A stretch of 64,000 nt of DNA, taken from Cercospora beticola (Eukaryota; Ascomycota; Dothideomycetes; Mycosphaerellales; Mycosphaerellaceae). Shown piece by piece: positions 13,236 to 26,500 of the stretch (the first letter of the stretch is position 1; every line of letters starts with the position of its first letter). The stretch is from assembly GCF_033473495.1 (NCBI RefSeq), contig NC_088940.1, forward strand, positions 1,240,001 through 1,304,000, written 5' to 3'. The position numbers and the translations under genes were made by a program. Below the pieces are notes generated by a model, which ran no database searches, had not been told where the DNA came from, and saw only the letters and a list, made by a program, of their open reading frames with translations.

Positions 13236-13632
13236 AGGCAAAAGATTTATACTCTAACTATAGATTAAACTCTAGACCTTAGGATAATTAATAAAAGATA
13301 TATACTATAATATTAAAAATATTACGGTAAATATAAAACTAAGCCTAGGAGCTATACTATAGGAGAAGTAGCTTACTATATATAATAAGTAATTAGGATC
13401 TAGGAATCCATATATAGTCTAAAAAGGGAAAAGCCTAGAGGAGAAACAAAAGGTATATACTCTAGTATTAACGTTACTACGGTACCTACGATACTAGGCT
13501 AAGAAGTTAAACTAAGATAGATTAGGTATATAGCTCTAACTATATAACTATAGTACCTAATAACTTATTATAATTTAGGGATAGATTTAAATATAGGAAT
13601 ATAAGTAGAAGACTATCTAGCCTAAGTAGGAG

Positions 13633-13862
13633 TATTAGAAAGTATAGTCTAGTTAGATATTCTAAGAAACTCTTTAGGGATTAGGATTAGGTAATATAGG
13701 TTATATAACACTAGGTTATATAACCTAGCTAATACCTATCTTAGGAGTAAGATATAACCTATAACTAACTAATATAATTAACTCGGTTAGTTCCTACTTA
13801 TTATCTCTACTTCTACTATATTATACCTATCCGACGAGTGCCTACGAGAATATAATTCGACA
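13633..13862 (+). repeat. Copia 3' LTR (230 bp)
   Basis: Same length as the 5' LTR, six transitions apart, and here the terminal CA is intact (gaca). Directly followed by ataac, the right copy of the target duplication (13863-13867). Confidence 0.95.
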
Positions 13863-14467
13863 ATAACCTATATTTATAGAAATTATATCGAGTAGTAGTA
13901 GTCTAAACTAGCTCTTCTATTATAGGTAGCCTTAAATATAGAATAAGAGTTGCTTTTATTAGATACTCTACCTTTAGAGTTAGTTATAGAGTATCTAGAA
14001 GAGCTAGACCTTAGATAAATATCTCTGTTCCTATAGTTCTACTAGTTATTATATAATTCTACTATAGGACCTAGTAGATAAATAGGCTCTATAGATAGGG
14101 TAACTAATCCCTTAGAATAAGTAGTTAAACCTAGTAGTACTAGAGGTATATACTCGTATATAGAAGTATATCCTCCTTTCTCTCTAAAGTACTTTTTTAA
14201 AAGAGTACTAGGCCTCTTATTTAGCTTATTATTCTGCCTTCTATCTAGACTAGGATAGTTTCTTTAGAGTTTTAGCTACTTTGTTCTATACTCCTCTCTG
14301 CTCTTTCTACTTTACTTTAAAGCCTTAATTATAGTATACTCCTTCCTTCTCTTTAGCTTATTTTAGTACTAGGTTACTACTCTAGCTTCTAAGCCTAGAA
14401 TAGAATTCCCTATCTAGAGAGTCTAGTCTAGTCCCTTAGTACTAGGTCTTATATTAGTTCTAGCTAC
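13863..14467. other. CpG-poor degraded sequence, right flank of the Copia insertion
   Basis: Begins with the right copy of the ataac duplication. CpG is nearly absent up to about 14460, after which CpG becomes frequent and CpA/TpG scarce. On the minus strand a charged frame (K-V-E-R-A-E-R-S-I-E type) can be read between 14460 and 14100. The product is not recognised. It may be part of an older transposon. Confidence 0.5.
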
Positions 14468-17400
14468 GCTAGCTCTAGTTTATAGTATTCGTTAGAGTTC
14501 GCCCGGTTTATACTTCTACGTTCTAGACTTTAAACCTGCCGTACGCTCGAAAAACTACGCCCGGAGGTTGCCCTATACTTTGCTAGTATAGCCGGAGCTA
14601 TCTGTTTCTACCTACGACTACGTAGAGGTATATAATAGGACTTCGTAGGCGCCTAGTAATAATAATTTCTAGTTCTAGGGCGATATATCGCGATATAAAT
14701 CTTTAGTATACTTACGATACTATTAGTAGTATTCCGGCTTAAGTCTATATCTACCGAATTATAGGCGGAGGTTCTAATACTTATATATCGAGAGTAGGTA
14801 ACTAATTAGGCTATATAGTAGTTGCGAACTAGCTCGACTCGGATAAGATATATAGTTATCTTCCTACTTTAAGTTAAACGTATTCGTATACTCGAAATAC
14901 TAAGGGAGACTACGGACTTCTTATACCTATCTTATATAGTATATAGGAAATCTCGACTGCGTATAGGATTAGTATTTATTAGATAGGAACGTAGGTTTCC
15001 CTAGCGCGTAATACTATCTACTATCCCTAGCGCTAACTAAATAACGCTACGTACTTTTATAGAGTATTATCGAGCTACTTATATCTATAGAATATTAATT
15101 ATTAGGCCGCTATTCTTATTAGTAGAATATAACGATTATTAGATTTTATTATTATATCGGACTATTTATTAGGCCCGATATATTCTATATAGGTCTATCC
15201 TTAGTATTTAGACTATATAGTATAGGTTATAGGACTCTCGCTATAGTTATAGACTTAGAGTCCTAGTTTAAGTAATATATTATAAGAGTAGCTATAGAAG
15301 GCTATATAGTAGCGATAGCGCTTAAGCGACTACTACTAAGCGCTACCTTTAGGCTATTCGAAGCGACTATTATACTAGTAATAGACTATATATCGCTTAT
15401 ATAGATCTATAGTTACTAAGGTCGAGCTACTTACGCTATAAAACGATTTATAAAGGATTAGTATATAAGCTATTATAGGCTACTTCCTTATAGTATTTAG
15501 AGTATATATATAGTCTCGTAACGATATATAGTATAGGCGACGAATATATAGTTCGATATCTACTTATTACCTATAATATATCTACTTATAGAAGATAATC
15601 TTTAGAGTACGCGACTACTCTATTCGCTTTTATAGAAGATCGTAGCGATATACGAGACGTATACTAGAAGTCTTAGACTATAGATAATAGTACTAAAGTA
15701 TAAGTATCTAAAGGTAGAGATCGAGAAGAATAGTATAGTCGAAGCGCTATATACTACTAACTAAATCCTAGGTATTTATATAGCTATAAGTCTCTTAGCG
15801 AGATATAACCTAGTCGGTCGGAGTACGTATTATAATACCGAGATAGAAGTAGTATAGCTACCTACTATCTCGACTACGGTCGTAGCTAGATAATAATTAT
15901 AGGCTATATCTATTAGTATATTCGTATCTATTTAAAAGGAAACCTACTAGTAGTATACGATAGAAGCCTTTTTATATTAGTACTATACTAAATAGCTCTA
16001 CTATAGCTTAACTAAGGCCTTAGGCACGTAGTAATACTAGCTATTATTTAGCTACTTTAGTAGGCCGAAAGGCTTTAGACTATATCCTATTTATAGACTA
16101 TTAGTCCTAAATACTATATAGCGTATACTTCTTCTACTAGACGTATAGTACTATTAATTTTATATAACTTCTAAATTTCTATTATAGAACGATAGATAGT
16201 AATAGAGAGATAATAAGGTAACGAGTATATAAACGCTTAGACCTAGGTTCTATTAATATCTATATAGAAGTATACTCTATATAATCTATAATCCTCGCGT
16301 AAATATATAGTTCGGAGTATATTATATTATCTAGCTATAGAGACCTACTATATATAAACGTAGCTTTAAGAACTATATAGCTAAGTATAGAGGCGACGAG
16401 CGACGTAGCGCTATTATACTATCGAGAGGAAGTCGTATAATATATAAACTATATTATACGTTCTACTCTCTTCGTCGGACTATATACCTATATATAGAGA
16501 AGAATATAGACGATACTAGATACGAAGTACCTACTTAAAATATCTAGCTATATCGACTATACTAGAAGCTATACTATACTAACTAATATTATCGAGATAA
16601 TCGTCTAAAGTATAACGAAATATATTATAAAGGTATAGAATATCCTCGATATAACTATCGTCTAAGATACGCTCTATATAGATAGGAAAGCTACTAAAGA
16701 AGAAACGTCGTAGAGACTAGAATTGCTAAAGAAAAAGCTATAAAGGATAAATATATATACTAAGAAGATCTTTACGATTAGTAAGGAGCTAAAAGAAGTA
16801 GCAAAAGAGGTAGTAGAAATAAGAAAGATAGGAAGAGTAATTACGTAGGATCTTTAGAGATATATACGCGGCTTAGTAGCGACTTATATCGAGCTTATAA
16901 TTAGTAGGAAAGCGCGCTTAGTACTATTCTTCTAAGAGTTATACTAGGACTCTATAGAAGCTACTTTATAATTATCTTACTAATCTCTATACTACTTTTA
17001 TTCTTCTAGTTAAGTAAATAGTAAGTTACTTTATATTATATATACCTTTTGCTAACGAAGTATATTAAGAGTAGAATAACTTTATAGAGCGATTTAATAT
17101 TAATTACGCTTTAACCTACTCTAGTACTATATTCCTCTTAGTACTACTATATTAACTATAGCTCTAGTTACTTATTAAGCTATATATCGTTACTAGGCGT
17201 TCGAAACTTAGACTAAATAATAGCTATAATCTAAATAACTACGATTTCTATTACTATCTATAGACTTATCTTCTTAAAATAAAGAAGCGTCGAGCCTCTA
17301 GTCTCGTCTTAACTAGGCCCGAACTATCTCTCCGGCTACTATCTATTTATCTAACTTCGGTAGCTTCGTAACCTATTTGCTATTACCCGCTTCTATCTTC

Positions 17401-20400
17401 TAAGCTAACTATCCTAGGATCGCGTAGTCTAGAAAGCTAGTAATCTCGTAATCTTTATCTATAGCTTCTCTAGTTCTAGCTCTCGCTTTAATATAGACTA
17501 GTCGAGACGATATATAACCGAGTAAGCTATAGGTCTATTTTTAGTAGAAAGCTAAATTAATTAGAATACGTCTAGTATCTACTAGAGGAATTATACTTAC
17601 TATAAGAGAGGTCGATACTAAAGTCTCTCTACTTTACGCTAGCTTTAATCCTTACTACCTACTCTTTATAATAACCTACGTAAACTTATAGGCAAAACTA
17701 GAATTCCGATTTATAATATTTACCTTATTAGTATTAGTAGTAGTACGATAGATTTTATATTATCTACTTATATAGACTATCGACTCTAAGAACGTACTCT
17801 CTATAAGAATATACGATACGTTATATAGCTAAGGTTTAATATATAGCTATTATTACGTATAATAAGTATCGATAATACTTTCCTTTATATAAATATAGTA
17901 CCTAATTCTCTATACTTTATTAGTACGTCTAGGTATATACGTTCTAGATCCGAGTAAACTATAAAGGATAAGTAGTAGAAGTATATATTATACTATCTCG
18001 ATATAGGAGGCGATTAAACTACGCGAGTCTATAGCTAATATATAGGTTACTAAATATAATAAAGTATATATAAAGTCTCTTCTACTAACTTAATAACTAA
18101 ACTCTAAAAGCCTCGAGTTATTTCGGCTACTTAAGCTACTATAATCTCGTCCCTTAGCTACTTTATTTGCCTTTATACTAGCTACTTAAATAATAGTACT
18201 CTAACTAATTACTTTATATCGTTAAGTAGAGTACCTATTACCTATTTTTAGTTTATCCTTATAACTTAGTAGATAACGAATTCTTAGTCTTTAATAAAGT
18301 TATAGTTACGACGGCCTCGGACCTTACGCGAGGTATTATAAGTATAATACTCGAGTAGAAGCAGAATATACTTAGGTCCTCTATATCTAGATCTAGATAA
18401 GCGAATATAGGTCGGAGGAAATAGAGTATACCGATAAAACTCTCTTTATTAGGCTAGTTCTTAGGTTATAAAAGTAGCGAGAAGTACTAGCTACTAGACC
18501 TCGTTCCTCGAACGATCTAAGCCCTTCTATACTAATTAGCTAGACGATAGTATCTAAATAGAGTATATTAGTATATATATAAATTTTCTCCTATAGATAT
18601 TAAACCGATACTTATAGGTTTATAGAAATAGCTTCCTACTCTAATATAGAATCTATAAAGATAATAATTCTAGGCCTTATATAGAGAGAGTCGTAGATAT
18701 AATTCCTAAGTAGAAGCGTAAGTATATTCGGATACTTAAGCTTCTCTAGAGAGTAGTTATAGATATAAGAATCGTTAAAGTAGAGGACGATCGGCTAGAA
18801 ACGTAGTATAGAGTTAGCTTCTATTATTCGATACTACTACTAGATACTTTTACGCTAGAAGTCGGTTCTATAAATATATAGGCTCGGCGATATCTTATAC
18901 TAAAGAATAGATAGGTATATATAGAGTAGATAGCGGTATAGCTCCTATTATTAGAAGTTATAGAAGAATTGCTTATTAGTATTAAGAATAAGGAGATAGA
19001 CTAGGCTAATATAGTAGACGAAGTCCTACTAAGCTTTTTTATAGTTAGCCTATAGAATAGAAGTATATAAGATATAGTTATAAGTATAGTAATACCTCTT
19101 AATAACTAGCTATATATAGAAGAGCGCTCTTCTCTATAGAGAGTTATACTTCTTCGATATAATCGCCCGAGTCGTAGAAGTATATCGATATATAATTCTA
19201 ATTAAGCCTATACTTCTTCGAAACTAGATCTCTTCTCTTTAGAATAGTATCTACTATTAGAGAGTTATTCGCTAATACGGGACCTTATAATCCGACGTTT
19301 AGATTCGTACTAGAGTCTAAATATAGATCGAGCTAAAATTCGAGGTCGTTATTATAGTTATATACTTCTAGTATACTATTAGCTTAATTAATCTAGCCTA
19401 TATACCGGACGATATTACTAAATACTATACTTAGTATAATCGAACGTTCGGTTCCTCGATATAGTAGAAGAATATAATTAGTAATAGCTTCGCTAGTCGT
19501 TACTAGGTAATTACTATAACTTTCGGGCCCGAGATATACTAGCCGAGAGCTACGACCGAAAGGTCGGACAAAGTAGTATACTAGTCTAAAAGCGAGGTAA
19601 AACATCTTAGTAATAGCTACCGATATAAGTCGGTAAAGTATTAGATCTATAAGGTATAGAATTACTAGGTATAGAAGAACTTTAAGATTTTCGAGTATAT
19701 TACGAAGGGACTACTCTACTCTAAATAAGACGATATACTAGATTCTATCTAACCTAAAGAGTACTATAGAAAATTTTTATAGAGAGGTTAGATAGTAGTA
19801 GTAAGAATCGAATTCCTCTATTAGTCGCCTGTCCTTCTTTAAGTAGCCTATACGTTTATAGTATACTATCTATAATAAGCTATAAGAAGAAGAGAATTCG
19901 TCGTATTAATGTTAATAACTAAAAGCTAATTCTACTAGTAAATATAGTAGTATCGATTATTAAGAAGAATAATAGTAATATCTTTTCTATATAAGTTCGG
20001 ATATATATACCTATACTAGCGTTAGGATATAATAGATTCTTATATCTCTAGAGGAAGCGCTAGATAATATCTCTATTCGTTCCTATTCCTAGCTAAGTAC
20101 TATATCTACCTTTATATATAGGCGCGCCTTATAGCTTATTCTATTAGGAGGATACTAAATTATATATAGACCTACTCTCTACTTTAAATAAAATCGAAAT
20201 ATTCTATTCTTCCTAAGCGTATATATCTTTCTCTAAGACTATAGCTCTCCGACGCTATATTCTTCTCTATATTAGCCTAGGCTAATCGTAGGGATTATAA
20301 ATTCTAATAAGAAGTTAAATAAGCTATAATATTAGTATTATTATAGGCTAATCCGAAAGGATCGTCTATATCTAGTATAGTATTAGGCTACTTATATAAA

Positions 20401-23400
20401 TAAACTATATTCGTTAAATAGACGCTAAATACTTATAGTTAGTAGCTAGCTATAGCTATAACAGTATATAGGTTTATAGCGTAAGTACGTTTATTCTTCT
20501 ATATCGAATAAATTTATATTATTAGAAGATAGCTTTCGGTAATAGTCGAAAGTACTAGTAGTACCTAGAGTACTAGCGAGTTTAGTAGCTAGAGGAGCTA
20601 TTAGCGAGTACTATATAATTATAATAGTTTCGCGTATATCTAACTATTATACTAGAGCTCGTAGTATAATCGAAATAAACTCTATAGTTACGATACTACT
20701 AAGGATACTACTTATAGCCTATATAGAGTACTTAGGCTAACTAAGATAAGCTAGCTCTATAATAATAGTAGCCTTAACGAAAAGTACTATATAGGCTAGT
20801 AGAATACGAGTCGTATATTCCTATATCTTTCTTAGCGAGACGATTAGCTATAAAGCTATTAGACTTACTATTTCTATACTACTTTTAACTCGGAGGCCTA
20901 TTATACCCGCTCTAAAAACTAGCTCTAGTATAGCTATAATAATAGGTAGGATTTGTTTCCTACGTCGCGTATATAATATTAGGCGAAGTATCTATATCTC
21001 TATCTATCTTTATATAGAATAATATTCGAGGTAAATAGCGGATCGTATAAGTAATAGTAACTATACTAAGAAAATACTTAGGAAGAGTAAGAGGTAAGCG
21101 ATAGTAGTAATAAAAGGTAGTTCTATAGCGAAGAGTAGTAAGTAAGAGTAGATAGCGAGTATAACTATATAGAGTCGAAAACATATATATAGCCTCTATC
21201 TATTCTTTAATAATTAGTCGATAGTATATATCGGTTAGTATACTATTTATATTAAAGATATCGGACTAGATATTTCTCTATATAAAGATCGAGTTATATA
21301 GTCGATACTTATAAATACTATCGATTAGATTTAATATATAGTAGCGATTTTCTTATCTACCTCGCTTACTATATAGTATATAGTAGCCTAAAATTTAACG
21401 TAATAGCCTACTCTTCTTAGTTAACTAGCTCGTTAGACTTAACTAGACTAAAGTAATAACCGACTTATCTAGTAAGAGCGATAACTCTATAAAACGTAAT
21501 AAAACTAAGTAACGTTCTTTAGCGTTAAACTATCTATATATAATCGTCTATAGTAACCTAGCTATAAGCTATTAAGAGTTTCGAACTCTAGATAGCGAGC
21601 GTATACTTATAGCTTTATAGCCTTATAGCGTTCTAAGATAGTAGCTCTTCCTCTTTAGCTCTTCTTTTTATTATCTAACTCTATAGATTTCTCTTATTAG
21701 CTATACTCTCCTCGTAGCTATAGATATAATACTTATATCTTATATTAGATAAGCTCGAGAACTATATAACTCGAAGAGATAATATTATATCTAAAGACCT
21801 TTAATAGGTTAAGGAATACCTTAATCGTATCCTCGAGGTTATCTATATACGATTTAGTAAGTAATAGGAAGTAATAATAATAAGGCCTACCGACTCTAAA
21901 TCTATAGGAGGTAGCGAACCTATAATAGGAGACCTATCTACTATAAGATATAACCTAAGTATAATAGAATAAAGACTTATAAGAAGAGATAGTATTATTA
22001 TAAGACTATTCTCTACGCGAGGTCCTACTAGCGCCGATAAGTTTAGAGTAAGATAGTAGTCGAAATATAACTAGGTCGATACTATAATTGCTTTCTTAAA
22101 TTAGAAACGGGATTAGATCGAAAACTACGCGAAGCTATTGTTAGAAGTATAAATAAATTTTAACTAGATATAAGACGATATCTATATTACCTATTATTTA
22201 GCTAGTATACTAAAAGGAAGTAAAGGCTATCTACGTTCGCTAGCTACCTAGTCGCTTATACTCTAGTATAAAGAATAGAGTTATACTAGTATAATCTTAT
22301 AATAAACTACTAGAAACGTAGTAAAGAATAGAGATATTCTAGCGTTTATTAATACTCTAAAGGTTAAGTATAAGGATAAGAAATAAGTAATAACTATTAT
22401 AGGCGTAGGCTATAAGATATTAGTACTCGAAAGAGCATTTAGCTATAGTACGATTTTAGCTATTATAGCCTTTATATAGCAGTCCTTCTATAGAGCCCGA
22501 AATAAAGATATAATATATTTAGGTTCTAAGTTATAGAAGCTTTAGTTATCTTAGTTTACGAAGGAATACTAACTATATTTCGATAAGGGATTTTACCTCT
22601 ACGAAGGTCTATTCTATATTACTCTTATATAGCGTAGAGTCTAATATTAAATAGAAAAATAGCTAAGGAGAAAGTATTAATAGTTATACTCGTTATAAGA
22701 CGAGCGTACTACTATAAAGCGTACTCGAATAGATAACCTTTCTAACGTCTAGGCTAGGTATACGCAAGCTATATACTATAACTCGATAGGCCTATAGTTA
22801 CCTTATATAATAGACTATTTTCGAAATATATCGACTAGTCGAAGTAGTAGTAGTATATAGTAGACGAGTAATTAGACTACTAATATTCTAACCTCGGTAT
22901 CTAGCTAAAGTTATATAGTTAAGGCGCTTAGGAATAATCGCTAGCTAGATATACTTATAGATAAAATTAAGGCTAGTATAATACCGGCTCCTAATCTATA
23001 CTAGTAATACTCTAACCTAGGTATAGTTTTAGGACTAAATAACGTATAGTAGAATAATCTTATAAGTAGAATCGAGGCTAGTATAATATCGACTCTAGAT
23101 CTACGATAGTAGTACTCTATAATAGGTAACGTTCTAGCGCTAAGTAGTAACTACTAGTAGAATACGAGTAAAATTATAGGCTACGAAATATAGGCTCTAA
23201 GCTTAAGTAATAAGTAGTAGAATTTGCTCTCTATAGAGCTAGAAATTAGTACTATACTAGGTCTAAGTATTATTTAGCTAGAGCTCTCTAGCCTTACTAT
23301 AGTATCTATAGTATCCTTATTATAGAAAGACGATAAGCTAGCTTCTTTATATTAAGTAGTATTATATAAATTATATTAAATAGCGAGTACTCCGAGTATA

Positions 23401-23500
23401 GCTCCTACTCTAGTATCTTTTAATTATATCGGAAAATAAGTATAACTCCTCTAGTACCTCTACCGCTTTTTCTCTAATAATTACTCTACTATAATAACCT
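14468..23500. other. RIP-degraded sequence, no gene identified
   Basis: CpG-containing, CpA/TpG-depleted DNA with TAG/TAA throughout. Plus-strand frames that look protein-like when RIP-type stops are ignored occur at about 15850-16800 and 22330-22700. I recognise no domain. The short open frames on the minus strand at 19605-19393 and 21184-20960 look like chance openings. No LTR, terminal inverted repeat or RNA gene was seen. Confidence 0.6.
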
Positions 23501-26500
23501 ATCTCCGGGCTTAAAAATAATCTCTTCTTATAGCTAATTATTCTATAACACTATTTTGTCCTCCGGCGGTATAAGGAACGAGAATATACTACTAGATTTG
23601 TCTAGCCTTATAAGGGCGACGTAAAGGAATATATAAGAGGTTATAGTAAAGGTTAAGTTCGGGATAAATCGGCCGACTACTTAGTCGATATACTTTATAC
23701 TTAGCTTAAGAAGTCCGAATTCTATACTAAGGTTAGATCTATAATTCTATATAGTAGTTAGTATAAAACTATCTAATCGAGCTTAACTAAATAGACTTTA
23801 AGTACTATTTCTATAACTTCTATATACTTCGGTATAGATTTAATACTAGACTCGATAGTCTCTTATATAGTAGCCTCGTATATCGCTCTATCGGTAAGTA
23901 TATAGAGTATCTTCTATTCTTATACTATTTTATATAGAGGTTATAGAGTAAAAGATACTATACTAAGAGTTAATATATTTAGAGTAGTTATAATACTATA
24001 TCGGTCGCTCTTAGCTAGTATACCTAGAGAAGTTTCCTTAGCGCGCTATAGATTACGTAAGCGTATACTCTCCTATATCTAACTCTATATTATAGCCTCT
24101 TTCTATCTACGAAAAAATATAAATATAGCGAGAAGTATACTTTTAGGAATTCGGTAGTATAATAGTATATTATACGTCTATACGTAGCCGTAACGGCGTC
24201 TATAGGCTTCTATATATCTCTTTATATAGATATGCTTATAGAGCTACTATTATAGTCGTAGGAGACGAATAGCTACTAAATACCGAGAGTATAAAACGGG
24301 CAGAACGCGTATAGTAAAGTTAGTAGTAGTAGTAGTATCGTAAACGACTCGCTAGTAATATAGATAGAACGACGAAGCCTAGATATTTAAAAAATACTAT
24401 AGTAGTAATATATAGTTACCGATCGGCTTCCGGCTAGTCTATTACTAACCTCTAATAACGTCTACGATATCCTATATCGACGAGCTCTCGAAGAGAATAG
24501 TATTATCTTCCTATAAATTAAAATACTAGATACTCGGTATACTACGATCGATACTAATAATATATATAGTCTATAGATAGCCTCGTCTACTAGTATACTC
24601 TAAATCCTATAAAGAAAGACTACTTATCCTTCGATATACCTAATAAGGTCTAGAGAGATTCGTAATAGAGCTCTTATTCTTAGTAATTCGACGCCTTATA
24701 CTAGCAGAAAATCTTATTTATAGAGCTAGACGATAACTTATAGCGCTACTAGCCCGCCGATAATATATAATATAAGAGGAAAGAAATATATAGCTATATA
24801 GGAACCTAGTAGAAGGTAATAAAATAATATAGATATAACTCGAAGTATATATCTACGCCTATAGAGGGAGCTTTTTTAGGTCCGAATAGGTAGATAAAGC
24901 CGAGTACTAGAGGGAGACTATAGGTATATAGTTATAGATATAGTATTAAGATACTATTAGAGCTATAATAAACGGGAATATAATAAGAGTCTTAATATTA
25001 GATATAAGTAACTAGAGGAAATATATAGGAAGAAACTAATTATAGAAATATAAATTATTAGATATAAAGATAGACTATAAGTAGAAGTAAAGGAATAGCT
25101 AGTCGTACTATCGGTATAGCGAAGTAGAGTACGCTAATACTATTAGTATTATATCGGCTATTTACTAATTCTCTATATCCGAGTATAGCTACCTTTATAG
25201 TAGCTACGACTATATAGGAATTAACTAAACTAACTAAAGTAGATATAGCTATAGACTAGGAAATAGGACGAATAGAGATATTCTCTACTAATAATAAGTA
25301 GCTATATAGCGCTCTTTCTACGGATATAATAATACTATCGATTCCCGACGCTTAACTTAATATAAGTATACTATATCCGAACTTATCCCGATAGAACTAT
25401 TATAACCTTTCTCTTTAATAATTAATATCGCTATAATCGCGAAAACAGAATTAACTCTTAGATTTTAATAATAATAACGAGTCCTCTTTCTCGAACTACT
25501 TATTATAAAAGGTATATAGTAAATATATAGGCTATATAAAGAGGATCGTAGCGATATACTTAGACGTCTAATTTCCGCTACTACTATATACTCTCTCTAT
25601 ATAATATCTTTTATAATTCGATTTAGGTTAGACAGAATCTAGTATATTATCTTTTTTAGTATAGAGTAATCTTTCTATAATATACTCGGCGTTCTCGATA
25701 TACCTCTACGTATTATATTTCTATACCTTATAGGTTTAATACCTAACCTACTTATAGTAGCTACTATTAATAATATCTCTTATATTATATTCGGACTAGT
25801 ATATAGTTTTATGCGGCCTATCGGTCGTAGTACTCGACTAGTATATCTCGCTACGAAAAATTATAGTAACTACCTTATAATAATTAGTAATACTATCGCT
25901 AGTTATATAGTCTTTTACCCGTTTAAAGAATAGAACTTCTAGATTATACTAGGCGTAGTCCTTAGCGAACTAATCTAGTATATAGGCTAGAGTAATTAAG
26001 TAGTAGACTCTCTAGAAGTATATAAACGTACTAACGATCTCGAATTCTAGCTAGATCTACGTTTATACTCTTAGCGACTAATATATTCGGAACTTATTAT
26101 ATTATTATATATAGTAGTAAGAAAGTATTAGAACGAGTTATACTCTATATATAAGGTCCTACTCGGTAACTCTTCTATCTACTACTTCGAAGCGCCGAAC
26201 TAGCTTATTCTATAGCTAGAAGAGACGATAGAAGGCAGCTATTATAGTACTACTTATTCTAGTACGAGCTCTAGTATTAGGATATTAGGTTTAGTATTAG
26301 TAAGGAACTCTCTAACTATAGATACTATTATAGAGAGAAGAGACTTTATTTCGAAGAAGCGTAAGCTTAATTAGGATTACGTATTAATATCCTTCTATAA
26401 CTTAGACTAGAATACCGAAGAAGTATAACTACTTTCGGAATAGATCGGTTCTCTAGATATAGCTACTTACTACGATTAATCGTCGGAAAATCTATCGGCT

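Larger units (their letters stand above)
7732..13862 (+). mobile_element. Full-length Ty1/Copia LTR retrotransposon, RIP-inactivated (6131 bp)
   Basis: Two 230-bp LTRs in direct orientation, a 5-bp ataac target duplication, a primer site touching the 5' LTR, and plus-strand Gag, integrase, reverse transcriptase and RNase H in the order that defines Copia (integrase before RT). All frames are interrupted by TAG/TAA, so it cannot make a polyprotein. The LTRs differ at 6 of 230 positions and all six are transitions, as expected from RIP rather than from general decay. Internal DNA between about 8.03 and 13.32 kb has essentially no CpG, while some CpA (mostly GCA) survives. This is the opposite balance to the surrounding RIP'd sequence. 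Confidence 0.95.

Noticed and set aside
19393..21184. Minus-strand open frames at 19605-19393 and 21184-20960
   Set aside because: No domain, no neighbours in frame, and composition dominated by Tyr, Leu and Ile as expected of chance frames in RIP'd DNA.
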